A DNA stretch of 13,351 nucleotides from an uncultured Alphaproteobacteria bacterium (GTDB lineage: Bacteria; Pseudomonadota; Alphaproteobacteria; CALKHQ01). Made by a program: the position numbers and the translations under genes. The notes under the pieces are model-generated. The model was not told the origin of the DNA. It searched no databases and saw only the letters and a list, made by a program, of their open reading frames with translations. The stretch covers positions 1-13,351 of the forward strand of contig CALKHQ010000120.1 of NCBI GenBank assembly GCA_937988735.1, given 5' to 3'. This document shows positions 1 to 4,993 of this stretch, in pieces (within the stretch, counting starts at the first letter, position 1; each line of letters starts with the position of its first letter).

Positions 1-644
1 AGCCCGGCGCCGGTGCCATCGGCCGCCTGAACGCGCTCGAACGCCTCGGCGATCCGCTGCGGCGCCGCGGCACGCGCGTACATGCGATCGAGATAGGCCC
101 GGAGGTTCGGAAAGCCGTCGGCCAGATGCAGTTCGTTGGCCCAGTCCATCAGGTAGGCCGTCACGCAGTCGGCGGCGGAGATGCGATCGCCGACGATGAA
201 CGTGCGCCCCTCCATGTGACGGTCAAGCACGCGCGCCATGGCGAGGAAGTCCTCGCTGGCAAGCGGGATGTCCTGCGGCAGGCGCCTGTCCTCGGGAAGC
301 AGGAACGAGTGCTTGGCGATCCGCCACAGCGGCTGCTCGAGCTCGGTCATGGCGAACATCACCCAGCGATAGACCTGCGCCCGCTCCTCGAGACCGGCCG
401 GCAGCAACCCACTGTCGGGAAATCTTTCGGCAAGGTAGAGGACGATGGCGGCCGACTCCGTCAGAACGAAGTCGCCATCGACCAGCACCGGCACCTTGCC
501 CGCCGGATTCAGCGCGAGAAAATCCGGGCGGAGGTTCTCCTGGGCGAGCAGGTTGACGGGCACGTACTCGAAGTCCGCGCCGAGCTCGCGCAGTCCCCAG
601 AGGGCGCGGAGGGAGCGGGTCGGACCGAATCCGTAGAGCTTCAT
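1..644 (-). CDS. Glutathione S-transferase family protein (3' end cut by window edge)
   Basis: I translated this by hand on the minus strand from the ATG at 644-642. There are 214 codons with no stop before the left edge. The product reads as a cytosolic glutathione S-transferase. Residues 1-75 form the thioredoxin-like glutathione-binding half, with NPAGKVPVL at 46-54 (cis-proline P52) and the E63-S64 pair that contacts the glutathione gamma-glutamyl group. The all-helical half follows and carries the GDRISAADC motif at 152-160, the usual helix-capping box. The candidate activating residue is S11 or T9 near the N terminus; no cysteine is there. The family is usually 200-230 residues, so only the extreme C terminus should be missing. 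AAGGAG lies 7 bases before the ATG and supports this start. The substrate cannot be told from sequence; these enzymes conjugate or reduce electrophiles and peroxides with glutathione. Confidence 0.93.
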   Translation of the reverse strand, partial: MKLYGFGPTRSLRALWGLRELGADFEYVPVNLLAQENLRPDFLALNPAGKVPVLVDGDFVLTESAAIVLYLAERFPDSGLLPAGLEERAQVYRWVMFAMTELEQPLWRIAKHSFLLPEDRRLPQDIPLASEDFLAMARVLDRHMEGRTFIVGDRISAADCVTAYLMDWANELHLADGFPNLRAYLDRMYARAAAPQRIAEAFERVQAADGTGAG

Positions 645-651
645 GGCCGTT

Positions 652-665
652 CTCCTTGCGAGGAG
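652..665 (-). promoter_or_regulatory. Small hairpin masking the GST ribosome binding site
   Basis: On the minus strand, CTCCT and AGGAG form a perfect 5-bp stem around the 4-base loop CGCA. The 3' arm is most of the Shine-Dalgarno sequence of the glutathione S-transferase gene. The stem could lower translation, but it is short and may be a chance result of high GC content. No ligand-binding structure is visible around it. Confidence 0.25.
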
Positions 666-715
666 CTTGCTGTGCTCAAGGAACGAACGAGCGGCGGGGA
701 GGTCGACAGGTCCCG

Positions 716-742
716 GCAGATATCTGCAGCGACGCCGGCGTC
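716..742. promoter_or_regulatory. Twin perfect 12-bp palindromes upstream of GST gene
   Basis: Two perfect palindromes, GCAGATATCTGC (716-727) and GACGCCGGCGTC (731-742), are separated by only 3 bp. They lie in the 104-bp gap between the stop of the guanidinium exporter gene and the start of the glutathione S-transferase gene. Perfect palindromes without a spacer make poor terminator hairpins but good sites for dimeric regulators. Operator sites for the GST gene are therefore my preferred reading, with a weak terminator for the exporter gene as the alternative. I do not recognise either as the site of a named regulator. Nothing else clear is in this gap. Confidence 0.35.
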
Positions 743-748
743 CGGGCC

Positions 749-1066
749 TCAGCGGCCGACGATCTTCAATCCGGCAACTCCGGCAACGATGAGGGCGATG
801 CAGACGAGGCGGGACCAGTCGAAGGGCTCGCGCAGCAGCAGGATGCCGGCCAGCGCCGTCCCGACCGTGCCGATGCCCGTCCACACCGCATAGGCCGTGC
901 CCAGCGGCAGGCTGCGCATCGCGACGCCGAGCAGCGCGAGGCTCGCGATCATGGCGGCTGCGGTCAGGACCGTCGGCCACGACCGGGTGAAGCCTTCGCT
1001 GTATTTCAGGCCGAGAGCCCACCCGATCTCGAGCAGCCCCGCAGCAACGAGGACGAGCCACATCAT
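749..1066 (-). CDS. gdx: Guanidinium exporter, SMR family (Gdx/SugE)
   Basis: This 105-residue small multidrug resistance protein has four hydrophobic helices. It matches the Gdx (formerly SugE) branch closely: E13 in helix 1 sits in GLLEIGWALGLKY, and the helix-3 segment reads LPLGTAYAVWTGIG, the Gdx signature. Family members work as antiparallel dimers that export guanidinium in exchange for protons, with the helix-1 glutamate binding both. I chose the ATG at 1066. It gives the family length, puts the glutamate at position 13 as in E. coli SugE, and has GGAG 6 bases upstream. An upstream in-frame GTG at 1102 lies inside a riboswitch hairpin and would add 12 unrelated residues. The guanidine-II type leader just upstream independently supports guanidinium as the substrate. 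Confidence 0.95.
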   Translation of the reverse strand: MMWLVLVAAGLLEIGWALGLKYSEGFTRSWPTVLTAAAMIASLALLGVAMRSLPLGTAYAVWTGIGTVGTALAGILLLREPFDWSRLVCIALIVAGVAGLKIVGR

Positions 1067-1085
1067 CCCCATCTCCATCGCTGGT

Positions 1086-1134
1086 GATGAGGCCGTCCCC
1101 ACCGGTGGTTCGGGAAGTCACGGGCCGTCCCGCG
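1086..1134 (-). promoter_or_regulatory. Guanidine-II (mini-ykkC) riboswitch
   Basis: In the minus-strand leader of the exporter gene there are two hairpins with identical ACGG loops, fitting the family's conserved ACGR loop. P1 (1134-1119) is CGCGGG/CCCGTG, 6 bp with one G-U, loop at 1128-1125. P2 (1103-1086) is GGTGGGG/CCTCATC, 7 bp with two G-U pairs, loop at 1096-1093. Each loop is closed by G-C pairs, as in known examples. Fifteen bases separate the hairpins, and the ribosome binding site (1076-1073) follows P2 by 9 bases. In this class, guanidinium binds the two loops, which pair with each other, and this frees the Shine-Dalgarno sequence. Two hairpins, matching loops, short linker and a gdx gene downstream make chance unlikely. 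Confidence 0.85.
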
Positions 1135-1141
1135 CCGTCCC

Positions 1142-1170
1142 TATCTGGTGCCGGTGGCCTTGGCTTTCAA
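1142..1170 (-). promoter_or_regulatory. Candidate promoter of riboswitch-gdx transcript
   Basis: On the minus strand, TTGAAA (1170-1165) and CAGATA (1147-1142) are separated by exactly 17 bp, resembling a sigma-70 -35/-10 pair. Transcription would begin near 1135, one base before the first riboswitch hairpin, so the leader would be about 69 nt and consist almost only of the riboswitch. The -10 match is imperfect; the fit with the hairpin start is what makes it credible. It lies between the exporter gene and the stop codon of the upstream ligase gene. Confidence 0.5.
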
Positions 1171-1186
1171 CGGAGGATTTGCTTCG

Positions 1187-2662
1187 CTACATCCCGGCGG
1201 CCGAGCGCCAGGCGTCGAGACCCTGGGCGGTCTGGCGGCGGCTGCTGGCGGCGCGATCCTCGTCGGTGGCGGTGGACCAGCTCTGGGCGAAGCCGAGGCC
1301 AAGGATGGCGGCGTAGTAGACCGTGACCGCCGGGATCTGCAGGCTGAAGTCCACCAGCGCGTGGATGGCGACCAGCGCGGACGCGGCCGCTGCAACGGCG
1401 GGGTAGGCCGCATTGCGCCGGCGGATGAGTGCGCCGCGGGCGCAGGCGATGGCGAGGGCTGCGACCGTCGCCACCATCACGATCGCGGCCGGCACGCCCG
1501 CCTCCAGCGCCCATTCCAGATAGGTGTTGTGTGCCTTGTCGAAGGCCGGGATGTCGGGGTTGAGCGCCGCGTCGCGGAACATGTGGAACACGCCCTCGAA
1601 GCTGCCGAGCCCGAAGCCGGTGAAGGGCCGGTCGGCGATGGCGCGCAGCGCGATCTCCGCCACCTCGCGCCGGCCGATCGCATCCTCTTCGAACACTGCC
1701 AGCCGTGCCATGAGGCCGGCGCTGGACACGCTGAACACCAGCCAGCAGCCGACGATGATGATCGCGCCGGCGATTATGGTGCCGAGCCGCAGGGAGCGCT
1801 GGTTGAGCACGGTGACGACGACGAACACGATCAGTGCGAACAGCGTGCTGAGCGTGGCGCCGCGTGAGTTGGTGAGGATCAGCGCCGCCAGCACCAGCAC
1901 GAAGCCGAAGATCAGGAAGAACTCGCGGAAGGTCAGCCGGTCCAGCATCTCGCTGAGCCCGCCGCCGGTGACGCCCTCGGTGGCAATCCGGCGCATCGCG
2001 CGCACCAGCAGCCCGCAGATCACCAGCAGCCCCAGCCCGGCGAAGGTGCCGTAGCTGTTACGGTTGATGAAGGTGCTGGTGACGCTGTCCTGGTAGTGCC
2101 GTTTCTCCGCCCAGGCGACCATCTGCAGGTCGGCGAGCTGGACGATCAGGCCGTAGAGGGCGTAGGCAACCGCAATCGCCGCCAGCGCATAGGCGAGCTT
2201 CGTCGCCGTCTCGGTCCGGCGGGCGAGCTGGACGGCGAGGAAGAAGGTGAGGCCGTAGGCGCCGACCCGGGCGAGGGTCTCGTAGGCCGCGGCGGGGTCG
2301 AGCCCCATCGCCCCTGTGGCGGGCACGCCCAGCGTGTCGGTCGCGGATTGCCACATCGGGTGGTGCCAGCCGGCGGGCGTCCAGCCCGCGTTCTGCACCA
2401 CCACCCACAGCGTCAGCGCCAGCGCCACCACCGCGAGGAGGCGGAAGCGGCGCAGCGGCACCCGGATCAGGTCGAGGTTGCGGATCGCGGCCACGGCCCA
2501 CACCGCGGCGGCGAGCGCGATCAGGCACACCAGCAGGTTGCTGGCCCAGGCGGTGTTGCTGGCAAAGGGCAGCGGCGCCCAGGCCAGGACGGCGACGAAC
2601 AGCCACAGCGGCACCGCCGCCGGATCGCGGGTCTCGATCTTCGCTTTCTTTACGCGCGCCAT
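1187..2662 (-). CDS. O-antigen ligase / polysaccharide polymerase family membrane protein (Wzy_C domain)
   Basis: This is a 491-residue polytopic inner-membrane protein with about ten to twelve hydrophobic segments. Family marks are TFINRNSYGTFAGL (197-210), NSRGAT (265-270), the large periplasmic loop running through RREVAEIALRAIADRPFTGFG (331-351), and KAHNTYLEWALEAGVPA (376-392) with H378. The last is typical of the Wzy_C/O-antigen ligase fold (PF04932). Members join or polymerise undecaprenyl-linked glycans in the periplasm. Ligase (WaaL-like) and polymerase (Wzy or ExoQ-like) roles cannot be separated by sequence alone. It starts 43 bases after the sugar phosphotransferase gene on the same strand, so the two are likely co-transcribed and act in one exopolysaccharide or lipopolysaccharide pathway. 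The ATG at 2662 lacks a strong Shine-Dalgarno sequence. Its C-terminal tail after about residue 462 is hydrophilic. Confidence 0.88.
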   Translation of the reverse strand: MARVKKAKIETRDPAAVPLWLFVAVLAWAPLPFASNTAWASNLLVCLIALAAAVWAVAAIRNLDLIRVPLRRFRLLAVVALALTLWVVVQNAGWTPAGWHHPMWQSATDTLGVPATGAMGLDPAAAYETLARVGAYGLTFFLAVQLARRTETATKLAYALAAIAVAYALYGLIVQLADLQMVAWAEKRHYQDSVTSTFINRNSYGTFAGLGLLVICGLLVRAMRRIATEGVTGGGLSEMLDRLTFREFFLIFGFVLVLAALILTNSRGATLSTLFALIVFVVVTVLNQRSLRLGTIIAGAIIIVGCWLVFSVSSAGLMARLAVFEEDAIGRREVAEIALRAIADRPFTGFGLGSFEGVFHMFRDAALNPDIPAFDKAHNTYLEWALEAGVPAAIVMVATVAALAIACARGALIRRRNAAYPAVAAAASALVAIHALVDFSLQIPAVTVYYAAILGLGFAQSWSTATDEDRAASSRRQTAQGLDAWRSAAGM

Positions 2663-2705
2663 GGGGCGAGGCTGGCGGAGGTGGCGGGCTGGGTCACCGG
2701 GCGGG

Positions 2706-4124
2706 TCAGTAGGCGTTGCGGTGGGTGAAGCCGACGAAGGCGGTCATGAACAGGATACGCAGGTCGAACAGCAGCGACCAGTTCTCGATGTAGTACAGGT
2801 CGTACTGGACGCGCATGCTCATCTTTTCCGGGGTCTCGGTCTCGCCCCGCCAGCCGTTGATCTGGGCCCAGCCGGTGATGCCGGGCTTCACCCTGTGGCG
2901 GCACATGTACTCGTCGATGACCCGGGCGTATTTCTCGTTGTGGGCGACCGCATGCGGGCGCGGCCCGACGATGGACATGTCGCCCTTCAGCACGTTGAAC
3001 AGCTGGGGCAGCTCGTCGAGGCTGGTCCGGCGCAGGAAGGCGCCAACGCGGGTGACGCGGGGGTCGCCGCGGGTCGCCTGGGGCGCGCTCTCGTCGGCGC
3101 CGGCCTCCACCCGCATCGAGCGGAATTTGTAGACGTCGAACGGATTGTTGTTGAAGCCGTAGCGGCGCTGGCGGAACAGCACCGGGCCCTTGCTGTCCAG
3201 CTTGATCGCAATGGCGATCAGGAGCATCAGCGGCGCGAACAGGATCAGCAGCAGGATGGCGAGCGCCCGGTCCTCCAGCGCCTTGGTGACCAGCGCCCAT
3301 CCCGACAGCGGCCGCTCGTAGATGTTCAGCAGTGGCACGCCTTCCATCGAGGAGAAGCCGCGCAGCGGGATGCCGAAGCCGACGAGGTCCGGGCAGATGC
3401 GCACGTTCGCCGGCACCACGTAGAGCTGGCGCGCGATCTGGCGGATGCGGGCGCTCGCCTGCCACGGCAGCGCGATGATGATGTCGTCCACCTCGTGCTC
3501 GCGGGCATAGGCGATCAGGTCTTCGACCGTGCCACGCACCTGGAAGCCGGAGATCGACGGCGGCACGCGCGTGCCGCGATCGTCCCACACCCCGACCACC
3601 GTCGAGCTCTTGGCGCCGTGGCCGCTGAGATGCTCCGCCAGCCGCTGCCCGATGCCGCCGGCGCCGACGATGGCGACGCGGGCGCGCAGCCGTCCCTTGC
3701 GGTTCAGCCGCGCGACGATCAGCGCGCCGATGAACCGGTTCAGGAACAGCATGGCGAGGCCCATCGCGATCCAGAGCAGGAACCAGATGCGCGAGAAGTC
3801 CTCGGACGTCTTGGTGAAGAAGGCGAGCGCCAGCATCGCCATCATCACCACCGCCCAGGCTGCGACGAGGCGCCCCACCTGGGCCGCGGGCGAGCGCAGG
3901 GTGCGGAGCGAGTAGAGGTCCGCCAGCGCCATCGCGTTGATGGTGAACAGCGTGCAGAGGCCGATCGCCGCGATGTAGGACTCGTCCATCGGGAACGAGC
4001 CTTCGCGCACCAGATAGGCGGCGAGCCCCGCGATCATCACTCCCACCGCGTCGGCGAGCCGCAGGCCGCCGGCGAGGAAGATCTGTGCGTTGGAACGGAG
4101 CTGGTTGAGGCTTGGGCCAGCCAC
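2706..4124 (-). CDS. Undecaprenyl-phosphate glucose/hexose-1-phosphate transferase (WcaJ/PssY type)
   Basis: The 472-residue protein is a polyprenol-phosphate sugar phosphotransferase. It moves a hexose-1-phosphate from a UDP-sugar to undecaprenyl phosphate on the cytoplasmic face, the first step of exopolysaccharide assembly. Order: four hydrophobic helices (about 22-135), a Rossmann-like CoA_binding_3 domain with GAGGIG at 154-159, a membrane-inserted helix at about 286-308, then the bacterial sugar transferase domain (PF02397). That domain shows KFRSM (333-337), SLDELPQL (368-375, with the D370-E371 catalytic dyad as in PglC), GPRP (387-390) and PGITGWAQ (414-421). Length and layout fit the WcaJ family of large enzymes. 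Start is GTG at 4124: an in-frame TGA lies eight codons upstream and no other start codon intervenes. The exact sugar is not readable; glucose is commonest. Confidence 0.92.
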   Translation of the reverse strand: MAGPSLNQLRSNAQIFLAGGLRLADAVGVMIAGLAAYLVREGSFPMDESYIAAIGLCTLFTINAMALADLYSLRTLRSPAAQVGRLVAAWAVVMMAMLALAFFTKTSEDFSRIWFLLWIAMGLAMLFLNRFIGALIVARLNRKGRLRARVAIVGAGGIGQRLAEHLSGHGAKSSTVVGVWDDRGTRVPPSISGFQVRGTVEDLIAYAREHEVDDIIIALPWQASARIRQIARQLYVVPANVRICPDLVGFGIPLRGFSSMEGVPLLNIYERPLSGWALVTKALEDRALAILLLILFAPLMLLIAIAIKLDSKGPVLFRQRRYGFNNNPFDVYKFRSMRVEAGADESAPQATRGDPRVTRVGAFLRRTSLDELPQLFNVLKGDMSIVGPRPHAVAHNEKYARVIDEYMCRHRVKPGITGWAQINGWRGETETPEKMSMRVQYDLYYIENWSLLFDLRILFMTAFVGFTHRNAY

Positions 4125-4177
4125 GAGAACCCTGTCAGCGTCGTGTCAGCGCGGAGTCATTAACAGGTGGAGGAATT

Positions 4178-4206
4178 TTAATACAGTTAATATGGGGCGC
4201 GGTCAG
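4178..4206 (-). promoter_or_regulatory. Candidate promoter of the polysaccharide gene pair
   Basis: On the minus strand, CTGACC (4206-4201) and TATTAA (4183-4178), with a 17-bp spacer, resemble a sigma-70 promoter, four of six bases each. The -35 overlaps the stop codon of the upstream LapG-like gene. The 78-bp gap here is strikingly AT-rich for this window and also contains ATTAAC (4159-4164) and GTTAAT (4186-4191) as an inverted pair 21 bp apart, possibly a regulator site. Read-through from the upstream gene is equally possible. Confidence 0.4.
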
Positions 4207-4841
4207 CGGTGCCGCCACCACCCCATTTCGTTCAGCGAGTACACCGGCTGGTAGTGGTGGATCGACGCCTGCGACACCACCTGCTCGATCTGGTTGTCGA
4301 GGACCAGCACGTCGTCGTCCATGTAGACGATCAGCACCGCATGGCCGATGCCGAGGTTGGTGTCCATCAGCACGACGATCCGCATCGATTCGATCGGGAA
4401 GCCCAGCGAACGGAGCGTCAGGTACTTGGTGATGGCGTAGTCCTCGCAGTCGCCGGACCGCGCGAAGAACTCGGCCGGCGTGGCCCAGTAGTCCTCCACC
4501 CCCCAGTTGACCGGGTCCTCGACGTAGCGCACGGCGTTGACGTAGCGGTTGACGCGATCGATCTGGGTGCGCGGGTCGAGACCCTGGACCGAAAGGATGA
4601 AGCTCTCCCAGTCCTTGAGCAGGCAGGGAATGTCGCGCCGGCCCTGGCACGGCTCGCCCAGATATTGCAGGTCGCTGGCATAGCGGCGCAGCATGTCGGT
4701 GAACTGGGGGAAGAAGGCGAGATTGTTGCCCTGCATCTCGCTGGTGCCGAACAGGGCGATCCGGGATGCATGCGCCTGCTGCAGCGGAAGCGCGAACAGC
4801 GCCAGCAGCAGAATCACGGCCGCTGCAGCCTTCATGCGCAT
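4203..4841 (-). CDS. Periplasmic transglutaminase-like cysteine protease, LapG-like (BTLCP family)
   Basis: The 212-residue product has a Sec signal peptide (about 1-25, cleavage probably after the AHA at 23-25) and a bacterial transglutaminase-like cysteine proteinase domain (PF06035). The catalytic triad is visible: C132 in SGDCEDYAI, H167 in GIGHAVLIV and D182 in VLDNQ. D131 and E133 next to the cysteine match the calcium-binding acidic residues of LapG. LapG cleaves a cell-surface adhesin when the c-di-GMP receptor LapD releases it; many alphaproteobacterial relatives have no known substrate. An extra cysteine pair, C65 and C73, could form a disulfide. No LapD or giant adhesin gene is in the window, but a sensor with a degenerate HD-GYP domain is divergent from it, and polysaccharide genes follow it. 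ATG at 4841 is used; the ATG at 4835 is an equally possible start. Confidence 0.88.
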   Translation of the reverse strand: MRMKAAAAVILLLALFALPLQQAHASRIALFGTSEMQGNNLAFFPQFTDMLRRYASDLQYLGEPCQGRRDIPCLLKDWESFILSVQGLDPRTQIDRVNRYVNAVRYVEDPVNWGVEDYWATPAEFFARSGDCEDYAITKYLTLRSLGFPIESMRIVVLMDTNLGIGHAVLIVYMDDDVLVLDNQIEQVVSQASIHHYQPVYSLNEMGWWRHR

Positions 4842-4884
4842 GGGCGACGCCCCCGTTCCTCCCGATTGCGTGCCTCCGAGGGTA

Positions 4885-4913
4885 CCGGCAAGGGGTTAAC
4901 AGGACGTTGCCGG
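4885..4913. promoter_or_regulatory. Inverted repeat with central GTTAAC between divergent genes
   Basis: CCGGCAA (4885-4891) and TTGCCGG (4907-4913) form a perfect 7-bp inverted repeat with a 15-bp centre holding the palindrome GTTAAC (4895-4900). It sits in the gap between the divergent LapG-like and sensor genes, where a shared operator would be expected. Another TTAAC lies at 4939-4943. Two TTAAC elements recall CtrA half-sites, but the TTAA-N7-TTAA spacing is not met. The regulator is unknown. Confidence 0.3.
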
Positions 4914-4954
4914 GGAGGAGGCGGGCGTTGGTCTTTGCTTAACGGGTGGTTTGC

Positions 4955-4960
4955 TACTAT
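4955..4960 (+). promoter_or_regulatory. Possible extended -10 element for the sensor gene
   Basis: TGCTACTAT ends at 4960 and resembles an extended -10 (TGN plus TACTAT). I find no good -35 at the right distance. If used, transcription begins near 4967, downstream of two upstream in-frame start codons (4946 and 4964), which agrees with the choice of 4994 as translation start. Confidence 0.3.
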
Positions 4961-4993
4961 GCGATGAGCGATCGCAACGCCGAGGAATGCCCG

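Noticed and set aside
126..893. A 255-codon plus-strand frame over the GST gene and downstream gap
   Set aside because: The minus-strand reading gives a full glutathione S-transferase with a good ribosome binding site; the plus-strand protein has no family features.
1067..1186. A guanidine-I (ykkC) riboswitch
   Set aside because: The large conserved ykkC elements are absent, and the leader is too short. The two ACGG-loop hairpins fit the guanidine-II class instead.
2316..4163. A 615-codon plus-strand frame opposite the polysaccharide genes
   Set aside because: The translation is low-complexity His/Arg/Gln/Asp-rich with no recognisable domain. The minus strand encodes two clear families across the same DNA.
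4178..4190. A CtrA box (TTAA-N7-TTAA) upstream of the polysaccharide genes
   Set aside because: The two TTAA elements are separated by 5 bases, not 7, so a canonical full CtrA site is not present.
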